A stretch of DNA of 64,000 bases from Paraburkholderia polaris (GTDB lineage Bacteria > Pseudomonadota > Gammaproteobacteria > Burkholderiales > Burkholderiaceae). This document shows, in pieces, positions 34,478-43,220 of the stretch. A program made the position numbers and the translations under genes. A model generated the notes under the pieces. The model had not been told where the DNA came from and ran no database searches. It saw only the letters and a list, made by a program, of their open reading frames with translations. The stretch's first letter is position 1. Each line of letters opens with the position of its first letter. The DNA is taken from NCBI RefSeq assembly GCF_012927345.1, contig NZ_JABBGJ010000007.1:171372-235371 (forward strand), given 5' to 3'.

Positions 34478-36264
34478 TGGATGCCGCCATGAGCGAACAG
34501 CAAACGCAGACGTACGTGTTCGACGTGGTGGTGGTCGGCTCCGGCGCGGGCGGCATGCTGGCCGCCTGCCGCGCGGCCGACCGCGGCCTGTCCGTCGCTG
34601 TGCTCGAAAAGAGCGACGTGTACGGCGGGACCTCGGCGGTGTCGGGCGGTGGCATCTGGATTCCGTGCAACCACCATATCGCCGAACTGGGCACCACGGA
34701 TACGCGCGAGGCCGCACGAACCTACCTCGACGCCTGCACGAAAGGCGTGACCGCGAGCGAGCGGATCGACGCTTATCTCGACACCGCGCCGGAGATGCTG
34801 CGCTATGTCGAAGCGAATACACCGGTGCGTTATGAAGCGTTGCCGAAGTACGCGGACTACTTTCAAGACCTGCCTGGATCGATGCCGGGTTACCGCGCGC
34901 TCGATCCCTTGCCGGTGGACGGTGCGTCGCTCGGTGAAGAATTCGCGCGCTTGCGACTTCCCTCACCGGGGACGCTGATCGGTGGGCGCGTGGCGGTGAC
35001 TTCGAAAGAGGCGCACATGCTGCTGTCGAAAGCGCCAGGTTATATCGGACTGGCGCTGAAGCAATTCGGCCGCTACTGGTTCGATCTACGCGCGCGCAGC
35101 CGCTCGCGGCGCGATCGCCGCCTGACGCTCGGCAACGCGCTGGCAGGGGGCCTACGTCGCGCATTGCTCGATCGCGACATTCCGCTGTGGCTCAACGCGC
35201 CGATGACCGAGTTGCTCGAAGCAGACGGACGCGTAACGGGTGTGGTGGTGGAGCACGGCGGAGAGAATGTGCGTGTGCTCGCAAAGCGCGGCGTGATTCT
35301 CGCGGCCGGGGGTTTCGAACGCAATCAGGCGATGCGCGAGCAGTATCTGCCGCGTCCCACGCAAGCGCAGTGGAGCGCGACCCCGCCGAACAATACCGGC
35401 GACGCGATTGCCGTCGGTCTGAAGCTAGGCGCGCAAATCGCATTGATGGAACACGTGTGGGGCGCGCCGACCGTCCACGTGGATCGCGAAGAGAAGCAGC
35501 GAGCGCTGTTCGTCGAACGCAATCTGCCGGGTTGCGTGGTGGTCAACGGACTCGGCAAGCGCTTTGTCAACGAGGCTGCGCCGTATTCGGAGTTCGTGCC
35601 GGCGATGTATCGCGACCATGCACAAACCGGTGCGTGCGTGCCGGCGTGGATGGTGTTCGACGCGCAGTTCCGCCACAAATATCCGTGCGGGCCGATCATG
35701 CCCGCGGCGATGATGCCGGACACCCGCATCCCCGCGGCGTTTCGTTCGCTGCTCTACAAGGCCGGTTCGCTCGAGGCGTTGGCCGCAAAAATCGGCGTCG
35801 ATCCAGAAGGTTTGCGCGACACCGTGGCGAAGATGAATCGCTACGCCGAGACCGGTCTCGACGAAGATTTCGGCAAGGGTGGTAACGCCTTCGACACCTA
35901 CTACGGTGACCCGAGCGTCAAGCCGAATCCGTGCCTCGCACCGATTGCGACCGGACCGTTCTACGCCGTGCGTATCGACGCGGGCGACATCGGCACCAAA
36001 GGCGGTCTCCTGACCGACGCCCGCGCTCGTGTGCTGCACGCCGACGGCACGCCGATTGCCGGGCTCTACGCGATCGGCAACACCAGCGCGTCGATGATGG
36101 GGGCGAGCTATCCCGGCGCGGGTTCGACACTCGGCCCTGCGATGACCTTCGGCTACATCGCCGCGAATCATCTCGCCGACGGTGGCGATGATCGGGACGG
36201 CGAGGCCAGCGCTTCAGAAACAGCACGCGCTGCAAGCAGCGAACTTCGTGGAGTCACTTCATGA
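34477..36264 (+). CDS. kstD: 3-ketosteroid delta1-dehydrogenase (KstD family)
   Basis: A 595-residue FAD enzyme. N-terminal Rossmann site VVVVGSGAGGMLAACRAADR followed by GGTSAVSGGGIW; C-terminal SMMGASYPGAGSTLGPAMTF, where the Tyr (Y545) and the Gly four residues on correspond to the Tyr487/Gly491 pair that promotes keto-enol tautomerisation in Rhodococcus KstD1. It would introduce the C1-C2 double bond of 3-ketosteroids, which with 9-alpha-hydroxylation opens ring B. It overlaps hsaA and hsaB by one and four bases. Substrate preference (androstenedione or a bile-acid-like steroid) is not readable. Confidence 0.87.
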   Translation: MDAAMSEQQTQTYVFDVVVVGSGAGGMLAACRAADRGLSVAVLEKSDVYGGTSAVSGGGIWIPCNHHIAELGTTDTREAARTYLDACTKGVTASERIDAYLDTAPEMLRYVEANTPVRYEALPKYADYFQDLPGSMPGYRALDPLPVDGASLGEEFARLRLPSPGTLIGGRVAVTSKEAHMLLSKAPGYIGLALKQFGRYWFDLRARSRSRRDRRLTLGNALAGGLRRALLDRDIPLWLNAPMTELLEADGRVTGVVVEHGGENVRVLAKRGVILAAGGFERNQAMREQYLPRPTQAQWSATPPNNTGDAIAVGLKLGAQIALMEHVWGAPTVHVDREEKQRALFVERNLPGCVVVNGLGKRFVNEAAPYSEFVPAMYRDHAQTGACVPAWMVFDAQFRHKYPCGPIMPAAMMPDTRIPAAFRSLLYKAGSLEALAAKIGVDPEGLRDTVAKMNRYAETGLDEDFGKGGNAFDTYYGDPSVKPNPCLAPIATGPFYAVRIDAGDIGTKGGLLTDARARVLHADGTPIAGLYAIGNTSASMMGASYPGAGSTLGPAMTFGYIAANHLADGGDDRDGEASASETARAASSELRGVTS

Positions 36265-36779
36265 CCGAACTCACTTCTCACCCATTGCGCGGCGACATGC
36301 TGCTGGCGATGCGCCGCCTCGCGCGCTCGGTCGCGGTCATCAGTTGCAGCGACGGCGAACGGCGCTATTCGATGTCGGCCACCGCGGTCGATTCGCTCTC
36401 GACGGAACCACCATCGCTGCTGATCTGCATTAACCGCACGTCGTCGATTTTTCCGCCGCTCGACAAGGGCGCGGCGTTTTGCGTGAACGTGCTCTCGGCG
36501 CAGCATCAGCATATTGCGATCGATTGCAGCGGCCGCCTCAAAGGCGAAGAACGCTTCACGACCGGCAACTGGCAGAACTCGGATCACGGTGTGCCATATC
36601 TGCACGACGCGCAGGCGAGCCTGATCTGCACGCAGGACGGCCGCTTCGACTACGGCACGCATGCGATCTTTATCGGCCGCGTCGAGCAGGTGCTGATCAG
36701 CGGCGAGGTCGATCCGCTGGTGTATGTCGACGGCATCTATACCACCGCTGCGGCGCCCGTGCGCTGCGCAGCGGCATGA
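36261..36779 (+). CDS. hsaB: HsaB-type flavin reductase
   Basis: A 172-residue flavin reductase-like domain protein: MRRLARSVAVISCSDGERRY, SATAVDSLSTEPPSLLICIN and FCVNVLSAQHQHIA are family segments. It should reduce FMN/FAD with NADH for HsaA and perhaps for the LLM monooxygenase. It overlaps the kstD stop (ATGA). The pair hsaA/hsaB is split here by kstD, an order unlike the adjacent actinobacterial genes. Confidence 0.87.
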   Translation: MTELTSHPLRGDMLLAMRRLARSVAVISCSDGERRYSMSATAVDSLSTEPPSLLICINRTSSIFPPLDKGAAFCVNVLSAQHQHIAIDCSGRLKGEERFTTGNWQNSDHGVPYLHDAQASLICTQDGRFDYGTHAIFIGRVEQVLISGEVDPLVYVDGIYTTAAAPVRCAAA

Positions 36780-36795
36780 TCGGGCACGCGGCGTG

Positions 36796-38493
36796 ATGCA
36801 AAGCCCTTCGTCTACACAGCAGGAATCGGCCACGCCGGTTGAAGCGCCGCTCGTCGTCGACGATCCCGCATGCGTGCGTTGGGACGACGTGTGCGACGTG
36901 CTGGTGGCGGGCTTCGGCGCGGCGGGTGCATGTGCCGCGCTGGAAGCTGCGGCGGCCGGCGCGAAAGTACGGATCGTCGAGCGTTTCGAGGGCGGCGGTG
37001 CGAGCGCGAAAAGCGGCGGCGTGGTCTACGCGGGCGGCGGCACGCGCTATCAAGCCGAAGCGGGTTACAGCGACACGCCCGAGGCGATGTTTGCGTATTT
37101 GCAGCAGGAAGTGGGCGACGCGGTGTCCGCGGTGACGCTCAAACGCTTTTGTGCAGGCAGCGTCGATATGCTGCGCTGGCTCGAGCGCCTCGGCGTGCGC
37201 TTTGCCGCATCGGTGCCGCCGCGTAAGACTTCGTATCCGCAGAATCGCTATTACCTCTACTACTCGGGCAATGAGGCGGTAGGCGACGCCGTGCGCGAAC
37301 ATGCGCCGGCACCGCGTGGGCACCGGGTGGTCGGCGACGGCATGTCGGGGCGCGTGCTCTACGACACGCTGCGGCGCGCGGTGGATGCGCAGCCATTCGT
37401 CGACACGATGTGTCATGCAAGCGTGCGCAGGTTGGTCACCGACCGCAGCGGGCGAGTGATCGGCGCTCAAGTCTGGCAGGTGGCGCCGGGCCGTGCCCAG
37501 CGCACCCATCGGCGGCTCGCGCGCTGGGCGGAGCGCCTGCACAACGGCATGCCGGCGTGGGCCGACCGGTTACGCGCCGCGCTCCATCGCGTCGAGCAGT
37601 GCGAGGGCCGCCTCATCACGATCAAGGCCGATGCAGTGGTGTTGAGCACCGGCGGTTTCATCTTCAACCGGTCGATGGTGGCGCACTACGCGCCGCGTTA
37701 TCTGCCGAACTGGCGTCTTGGCACCACCGGCTGTGACGGTTCGGGCATCCGGCTCGGTTTGTCTGCGGGTGGCGTGGCGCAGCGGCTCGAACGTGTGTCC
37801 GCGTGGCGCTTCATCAATCCGCCGTATGCGTGGGCGCAAGGCTGCGTCGTGGATCGCCGCGGTGAGCGCTTTTGCAACGAGGAAGTCTATGGCGCCGCGC
37901 TCGGCCACGCGATGTGCGAAACCCGTGAAGGGCACGCGTGGCTGATTCTCGATGCGCGGCTCGTGAAGCTCGCGCTCGCCGAGTGTTTGCGCGGCAAGCT
38001 GTGGGCGTTCCAGAGCGTGCCCGCGATGTTGTTGATGCTGGCAGGCCGCAAGCGCGCCCGCTCGCTGGCCGATCTGGCGGCACGCATCGGCAGCGATCCG
38101 GCGGTGCTCGAGCGAACCATCAATGCCTACAACCTGGGCGCGCTTAACGGTATCGACCGTGCGTTCGGCAAATCCGCCGCCATGTTGCAGCCGCTCATGC
38201 ACGGACCGTACTACGCGATCGACATTTCATCGGACAGCCGCGTTTTCCCGTGCCCGTCGATCACGCTGGGCGGCTTGCGGGTCGACGAGACGAGCAACGC
38301 GGTGCTGTCGGCGCAAGGCACGCCGATCGAGGGCCTGTTCGCCGCCGGCCGGGCCGCCTGCGGCCTTGCATCGAATCATTACGTGAGCGGCCTCTCGCTC
38401 GCGGACTGTATCTGGTCCGGCCGCCAGGCGGGCCGGGCCGCAGCGGGCGTGGTTCTCGCGAACACCGCCCATTCCCTGACTGAAACTGACTGA
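36796..38493 (+). CDS. FAD steroid dehydrogenase, delta4-(5alpha)-type
   Basis: A 565-residue flavoprotein of the fumarate-reductase/KstD superfamily but distinct from the previous kstD. FAD site DVLVAGFGAAGACAALEAA, then ASAKSGGVVYAGGG; the C-terminus has ACGLASNHYVSGLSLADCIW, which resembles delta4-(5alpha)-ketosteroid dehydrogenases (TesI type) rather than the YPGxG end of delta1 enzymes. It would oxidise 5-alpha-saturated 3-ketosteroids to the 4-ene. ATG 36796 follows hsaB by 16 bases. The assignment to TesI is inference; another flavin-linked reaction is possible. Confidence 0.75.
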   Translation: MQSPSSTQQESATPVEAPLVVDDPACVRWDDVCDVLVAGFGAAGACAALEAAAAGAKVRIVERFEGGGASAKSGGVVYAGGGTRYQAEAGYSDTPEAMFAYLQQEVGDAVSAVTLKRFCAGSVDMLRWLERLGVRFAASVPPRKTSYPQNRYYLYYSGNEAVGDAVREHAPAPRGHRVVGDGMSGRVLYDTLRRAVDAQPFVDTMCHASVRRLVTDRSGRVIGAQVWQVAPGRAQRTHRRLARWAERLHNGMPAWADRLRAALHRVEQCEGRLITIKADAVVLSTGGFIFNRSMVAHYAPRYLPNWRLGTTGCDGSGIRLGLSAGGVAQRLERVSAWRFINPPYAWAQGCVVDRRGERFCNEEVYGAALGHAMCETREGHAWLILDARLVKLALAECLRGKLWAFQSVPAMLLMLAGRKRARSLADLAARIGSDPAVLERTINAYNLGALNGIDRAFGKSAAMLQPLMHGPYYAIDISSDSRVFPCPSITLGGLRVDETSNAVLSAQGTPIEGLFAAGRAACGLASNHYVSGLSLADCIWSGRQAGRAAAGVVLANTAHSLTETD

Positions 38494-38506
38494 CACTGAA
38501 GAGAGA

Positions 38507-39277
38507 ATGAAGATGGGAGACAGACTCAAAGGCAAGATCGCCGTCGTGACGGGCGCCGCGAGCGGCGTCGGCAAACAGGACGCGTTGCTGTTCGCCCGTG
38601 AAGGCGCGCGCGTCGTACTCACCGACGTCAACGAGGAAGCCGGCCGCGAAGTGGCCGCGCAGATCGGCGATGCCGCACTGTTCGTGCGTCACGATATTAC
38701 GTCTGAAACAGGCTGGAACGACGTGTTCGGCGCGGCGCAAACGGCCTTCGGCACGCCGGACGTACTGGTCAATAACGCCGCGGTTCTGTTGCTCGGCAGC
38801 ATTGAAGACACCACGCTCGAACAATGGCAGCGCGTGCTGCGCATCAATGCCGAGGGCTATTTTCTCGGCTGCCGCGCGGCGGTCAAGGCGATGAAAGAGA
38901 AGGGCGGGTCGATCGTCAACATGTCGTCGGTGGCGGCGTTGGGCGGACTCGGTATGTTCTGCGCCTATTCGGCCAGCAAGGGCGCGGTGACGGCCATGAC
39001 GCGCGCGATCGCCGCGCACTGCAAGCAGCAGGGCTATAAGGTCCGCTGCAACACGATTCACCCGGACGGCATTCTCACGCCGATGACCGCGCCGTTCTTC
39101 GGCACGGCCGAAGAGACGCGCGACGCGCTCACGCAATCGGTCGATCCGCACGGTCGTATGTGTCTGCCGGAAGACATCGCGAATCTGGTGCTGTTCCTGG
39201 CGTCCGATGAATCGCGCTTCATCAACGGCAGCGAGTATCGGATCGACAATGCGCAGCTGATCATGGGCATCGCCTGA
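38507..39277 (+). CDS. 3beta/17beta-hydroxysteroid dehydrogenase-like SDR
   Basis: A 256-residue SDR. VVTGAASGVGKQDALLF, a VLTDVNEEAG stretch preferring NAD, FVRHDITSE, NNAA, SSVAALGG and YSASK. RCNTIHPDGILTPM and LVLFLASDES match, by memory of the sequence, the Comamonas 3beta/17beta-hydroxysteroid dehydrogenase closely. It would oxidise 3- or 17-hydroxyl groups to ketones before kstD acts. Start ATG 38507 with GAAGAGAGA upstream; the next gene begins 12 bases after the stop. Confidence 0.82.
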   Translation: MKMGDRLKGKIAVVTGAASGVGKQDALLFAREGARVVLTDVNEEAGREVAAQIGDAALFVRHDITSETGWNDVFGAAQTAFGTPDVLVNNAAVLLLGSIEDTTLEQWQRVLRINAEGYFLGCRAAVKAMKEKGGSIVNMSSVAALGGLGMFCAYSASKGAVTAMTRAIAAHCKQQGYKVRCNTIHPDGILTPMTAPFFGTAEETRDALTQSVDPHGRMCLPEDIANLVLFLASDESRFINGSEYRIDNAQLIMGIA

Positions 39278-39288
39278 GTTCGCCCGCC

Positions 39289-40431
39289 ATGGCCGATTCG
39301 CGTTTTCACCGGCTCAAAGTGGCGGACGTGATCGCGGAGAGCGCCGACGCGCGCTCTTTCGTGTTCGATCTGCCGCAGGCGCTGCACGATGCCTTCAGCT
39401 ATCGCCCGGGGCAGTTTCTCACGCTCAAGGTGCCGTGCGCGGATGCCACCGTGCAGCGCTGTTATTCATTGTCGAGCGCGCCGGGCATCGACCGCGCGCC
39501 GAAGATCACCGTCAAGCGGGTGCGCGATGGGCGCGTGTCGAACTGGATGTGCGACAGCATTCAGCCCGGCGACGAGCTCGACGTGATGGCGCCCGCTGGC
39601 GTGTTCACGCCGCGCTCGCTCGACGGCGACCTGCTTCTGTTCGCGGGCGGTAGCGGCATCACGCCGGTGCTGTCGATTCTCAAGTCCGCGCTGGTGAACG
39701 GGCGCGGCATGCTGACTCTGATCTACGCGAATCGGGACGCGCAGTCGGTGATTTTCAGCGAAGAACTGCGGCAGCTCGGGCAGCGGCACGCGGGCAGATT
39801 GCGGGTGATTCATTGGCTCGATAGCGTGCAGGGCATTCCGCAGCAGCGTCATCTGGAAGAACTGGCGCGGCCGTGGAGCACGCAGGAATGCTTCATCTGC
39901 GGACCGGCGCTGTTCATGGAGAACGCGTTGGCGGCAATGCTTGCGCTAGGGTTGCCGCGAGCGAAGGTGCATGTGGAGCGGTTCGCTTCACTCCCGGATT
40001 TGCCGGCTACGCCTGGGGTGTCCATGTCCGGGGTCGCTGGTGTGCCTGGGGTAGCCGGAGTACCCGGCGCGCACGGAGAGCACACCGTGTCCACAGCGCC
40101 GAAAGTGCCTGAAGCGCCCGTGGCATCTGAATCGGCCGATACGGCTTCCGTCGCCAACGCGGCAATCGAAACCGTGCTCGACGGCAACACCTTCACCTTC
40201 CTCTGCGAAGCCGGTGAAACCCTGCTCGACGCCATGCTGCGCGCCGATGTGCCGGCCCCCAATTCGTGCCGCAGCGGTTTGTGTGGCGCCTGCATGTGCC
40301 GGGTCGAGGCCGGCAGCGTGAACCTGAACGCCAACCACGTGCTCGATGCCGCCGATCTGACCGACGGCTGGACGCTTGCCTGTAGTGCGACACCCGCCAG
40401 CGCGACGCTGCGCGTGGTTTTCCCCGACTAG
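39289..40431 (+). CDS. kshB: KshB-type ferredoxin reductase of 9alpha-hydroxylase
   Basis: A 380-residue iron-sulfur flavoprotein: FAD/NAD domain (about 1-240; RCYSLSSAPG for FAD, FAGGSGITPVLSIL for NAD) and C-terminal plant-type 2Fe-2S domain with SCRSGLCGACMCRV (C-x4-C-x2-C). It passes electrons to KshA. Relatives are about 355 residues; here an extra linker (residues about 240-290) has collagen-like GVxG repeats followed by an Ala/Val/Pro-rich stretch. The paired oxygenase kshA lies 21 kb away at the other end of the locus. Confidence 0.86.
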   Translation: MADSRFHRLKVADVIAESADARSFVFDLPQALHDAFSYRPGQFLTLKVPCADATVQRCYSLSSAPGIDRAPKITVKRVRDGRVSNWMCDSIQPGDELDVMAPAGVFTPRSLDGDLLLFAGGSGITPVLSILKSALVNGRGMLTLIYANRDAQSVIFSEELRQLGQRHAGRLRVIHWLDSVQGIPQQRHLEELARPWSTQECFICGPALFMENALAAMLALGLPRAKVHVERFASLPDLPATPGVSMSGVAGVPGVAGVPGAHGEHTVSTAPKVPEAPVASESADTASVANAAIETVLDGNTFTFLCEAGETLLDAMLRADVPAPNSCRSGLCGACMCRVEAGSVNLNANHVLDAADLTDGWTLACSATPASATLRVVFPD

Positions 40432-40498
40432 GTTCGCGGTTCGCACGCGCGGCTCTCGCGTGTTGCGCTTGCCGCGAACCCCATCCATCGAATTCAAC

Positions 40499-42151
40499 AT
40501 GACGCTCAACCACATCCTGACGACGCCCGCACTGATCGCGCGCGGCGCCGCGCGCTTCGGCACGCGCATCGCGATCGAAACAGCCCAGGGCAACCTGAGC
40601 TATGCGCAACTGGACGCTGCGCGGATCGAAGCGGCGCGCGCGTTGATGACCTGCGGCATCCAGCCGGGCGAGCGTGTCGCGATCTGGGCGCCGAACATCG
40701 CTGAATGGATCGTGGCGGCGCTTGCGATTCACAGCGCGGGCGCGGCGCTGGTGCCGATCAATACCCGCATGAAGGGCCTGGAAGCCGCGGCGATTCTCGA
40801 AGACAGCGGCGCGCGGCTGCTGTTCTGTTGCGGCACTTTCCTCGGCGATTCGTATCCGGCCATGCTGGCAGCACACCGTCCTGCGACGCTTGAACGGGTG
40901 GTGGTGTTCGACGGACTGGCAGCGGAAACCAGCGGCGGCTGTGACGAGACCTGGGACGCGTTCCTGCTGCGTGCGGCAGGCACCCCGATGGACGTGTTCC
41001 GTGCCCGCGAGGCGGCGGTGCGCCCCGACACGCTGATGGACATCATGTTCACGTCCGGCACAACGGGTCGCCCGAAGGGTGTGATGACCACGCACGGCCA
41101 GAATCTGCGCGCGATTCACGATTGGGCGCAAATTGCGACGCTGCGCGAAAGTGATCGCTATCTGATCGTCAATCCGTTCTTTCATGCGTTCGGCTACAAG
41201 GCCGGCTGGCTCGCGGCGTTCGCGAGCGGCGCGACCGTGTTGCCGCATCTGGTGTTCAAGCCGGAGCGGGTGCTTGAGCGCATCGTGCGGGACCGCGTGT
41301 CCGTATTGCCGGGGCCGCCGACGCTGTATCACGTGCTGCTGGACATGCCGGATCTGGCCACACGCGATCTGTCGTCATTGCGGGTTGCAGTTACTGGCGC
41401 TGCCGCGATCGCGCCGAGTCTGATCGAAAGGATGCGCGCGCAGCTGGGTTTTGAAACCGTGCTGACGGGCTATGGCCTCACTGAGTCGTGCGGTTTCGCC
41501 GCGCTGTGCCGCAGCGGCGACGACGCCGAGACCATCGCGAACACGTCGGGCCGCGCGATGCCCGGCGTGGAGATTCGTATCGCCGACAGCAGCGGCGAGG
41601 CAGTTGCCAGCGGCGAAACAGGGGAAGTCCTGATTCGCGGCTACAACGTGATGCAGGGCTATTTCGGCCGGCAGGACACCACGTTCGACACGATCGACGG
41701 CGACGGCTGGCTGCACACCGGCGACCTCGGCACGCTCGACGAACGCGGCTATCTGCGCATCACCGACCGCATCAAGGACATGTTCATCGTCGGCGGTTTC
41801 AACTGCTATCCGGCGGAGATCGAGCGGCTGTTCAGCGCGCATCCGGCGGTGGCGCAGGTGGCGCTGGTCGGTGTGCCCGACGAGCGGCTTGGCGAGGTGG
41901 GGCATGCGTATGTCGTGCTGCGTTCGGGCGAGCATGCGAGCGCGGAAGAACTGACCGACTGGGCCCGCAAGAACATGGCGAACTACAAGGTGCCACGGCA
42001 TCTCACGCTGGTCGATCAGCTGCCTGTCAGCGCGGCCGGCAAGGTGCTCAAATACCGCCTGCGCGAAGCGGTCAAAAGCCACGTAACGAGCGACGTAAAG
42101 AGCGGCGTCGAAAACCGCGAAAAAACCGCTGAAAACACCGCTGCAAGCTAG
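40499..42151 (+). CDS. fadD3: HIP-CoA ligase (FadD3-type acyl-CoA synthetase)
   Basis: A 550-residue ANL ligase. AMP motif DIMFTSGTTGRPKGVM, then NPFFHAFGYKAGWLAAF, VLPGPPTLYHVLLDMP, AVTGAAAIAPSLIERM, TGYGLTESCGF and WLHTGDLGTLDERGYLRITD with the C-terminal Lys in AAGKVLKY. These intervals match mycobacterial FadD3, which activates the C/D-ring propionate HIP with CoA, ATP to AMP + PPi. The tail (about 30 residues, KSHVTSDVKSGVENREK) is an extra low-complexity extension. ATG 40499. The stop codon lies inside box D. Confidence 0.88.
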   Translation: MTLNHILTTPALIARGAARFGTRIAIETAQGNLSYAQLDAARIEAARALMTCGIQPGERVAIWAPNIAEWIVAALAIHSAGAALVPINTRMKGLEAAAILEDSGARLLFCCGTFLGDSYPAMLAAHRPATLERVVVFDGLAAETSGGCDETWDAFLLRAAGTPMDVFRAREAAVRPDTLMDIMFTSGTTGRPKGVMTTHGQNLRAIHDWAQIATLRESDRYLIVNPFFHAFGYKAGWLAAFASGATVLPHLVFKPERVLERIVRDRVSVLPGPPTLYHVLLDMPDLATRDLSSLRVAVTGAAAIAPSLIERMRAQLGFETVLTGYGLTESCGFAALCRSGDDAETIANTSGRAMPGVEIRIADSSGEAVASGETGEVLIRGYNVMQGYFGRQDTTFDTIDGDGWLHTGDLGTLDERGYLRITDRIKDMFIVGGFNCYPAEIERLFSAHPAVAQVALVGVPDERLGEVGHAYVVLRSGEHASAEELTDWARKNMANYKVPRHLTLVDQLPVSAAGKVLKYRLREAVKSHVTSDVKSGVENREKTAENTAAS

Positions 42152-42192
42152 TCCCAACAGACGATGTTAGCCACCTCCGGGACCGCCAGAAT
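42148..42192 (+). promoter_or_regulatory. Steroid-locus box D upstream of hsaC
   Basis: CTAGTCCCAACAGACGATG at 42148-42166, overlapping the fadD3 stop and 61 bases before hsaC, with CAGAAT (42187-42192) 21 bases beyond. Candidate promoter of the hsaC-ipdAB-C/D-ring operon. Confidence 0.62.
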
Positions 42193-42227
42193 AAGCCTGA
42201 CAACAACAGGTTCTGGAGGAGTCGGAG

Positions 42228-43124
42228 ATGATCGATGTACGGGCTTTAGGCTACGTCGTCGTGCAGTCGGCGAAAGTCGACACATGGCGTGGCTACGCGG
42301 AAAACGTGCTGGGCATGCAGGCGCAAGACGCAACGGACGGCGCGCTGTACGTGAAGATGGACGAGCGCGATTTCCGCTACCTGATCGTGCCCGGCGACGC
42401 CGATCGCTACTTCGCGTCGGGCTGGGAACTGGCCGACGCGGCCGCATTCGACGACGCGATCCGCGCCCTTGAACTGGCTGGCGTGGAAGCGATCCGCGCC
42501 AGCGCGCAGGAGACCGCGCTGCGCCGCGTGCAGGCGATGGCGTGGTGCACCGATCCGTCCGGCAACCGGCATGAGTTCTTCTGGGGCGTGCGCGCCGATT
42601 TCCGGCGCTTCGTTTCGCCGCTCGGCGTGCCCGGTTTCGTCACCGGCGCGATGGGCCTGGGTCATGCGGTGCTGCCCGCACCGCAATTCGACGCGACCGA
42701 TGCATTCCTGCGCGACGTGCTCGGCTTCGAACTCTCCGACATCTTCCGCGTGCGCTTCACCGACGATCCCGCCGAACCCGAGAAACGCATCCATTTTCTG
42801 CATTGCAAAAATGCGCGTCATCACAGCCTCGCGATCATGGACCTCGCGGTGCCTTCCGGCTGCATCCACGTGATGGCCGAAGTGGACTCGATGGACGAAG
42901 TGGGCCGCGCGCTCGACCGGGTCGCTACGCAGGGCGTGAAGCTCTCCGCCACGCTTGGCCGTCATTGCAACGACCACATGATCTCGTTCTACATGAAAAC
43001 GCCGGGCGGCTTCGATCTGGAATACGGCTACGGCGGCCTGACGGTCGACTGGGCGCAGCACAACGTCTACGAGGCGACGCGCGTGAGCCTGTGGGGGCAC
43101 GACTTCAGCGTTGGATTTCGCTAG
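42228..43124 (+). CDS. hsaC: HsaC-type extradiol dioxygenase (3,4-DHSA meta-cleavage)
   Basis: A 298-residue type-I extradiol dioxygenase of two VOC modules. The metal triad is H146 (MGLGHAVL), H214 (SGCIHVMAE) and E265 (GFDLEYGYGG), and the catalytic His sits in NARHHSLAI (H198/H199). It cleaves the catecholic ring A of 3,4-DHSA. Its length and motif spacing match BphC/TesB/HsaC. GGAGGAG-like site precedes ATG 42228. The hydrolase HsaD, which should act next, is not in this window. Confidence 0.9.
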   Translation: MIDVRALGYVVVQSAKVDTWRGYAENVLGMQAQDATDGALYVKMDERDFRYLIVPGDADRYFASGWELADAAAFDDAIRALELAGVEAIRASAQETALRRVQAMAWCTDPSGNRHEFFWGVRADFRRFVSPLGVPGFVTGAMGLGHAVLPAPQFDATDAFLRDVLGFELSDIFRVRFTDDPAEPEKRIHFLHCKNARHHSLAIMDLAVPSGCIHVMAEVDSMDEVGRALDRVATQGVKLSATLGRHCNDHMISFYMKTPGGFDLEYGYGGLTVDWAQHNVYEATRVSLWGHDFSVGFR

Positions 43125-43140
43125 ACCCTGGTCAGAAAAC

Positions 43141-43206
43141 CCGCAGCAAACAAGCAGGAAGCCTGCTGTAGACAAGCAGGAAACCGCAGCAAACACGCAG
43201 GAAGCC
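43141..43206 (+). repeat. Direct repeats between hsaC and ipdA
   Basis: The 23-base unit beginning CCGCAGCAAACAAGCAGG (43141-43163) recurs at 43184-43206 with one mismatch, 43 bases apart, with a partial copy (ACAAGCAGGAAA) between. It fills the gap between hsaC and ipdA and may be slippage-derived. Confidence 0.75.
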
Positions 43207-43220
43207 CGCAGGAATAACGC

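Noticed and set aside
33446..35164. Long minus-strand open frame (572 codons) opposite hsaA/kstD
   Set aside because: Arg/Pro/Ala-rich translation without family signature, antisense to two clearly homologous genes; a usual artefact of high GC.
43141..43206. CRISPR-like repeats
   Set aside because: Just two full copies with short non-unique spacing and no cas genes; simple tandem duplication.
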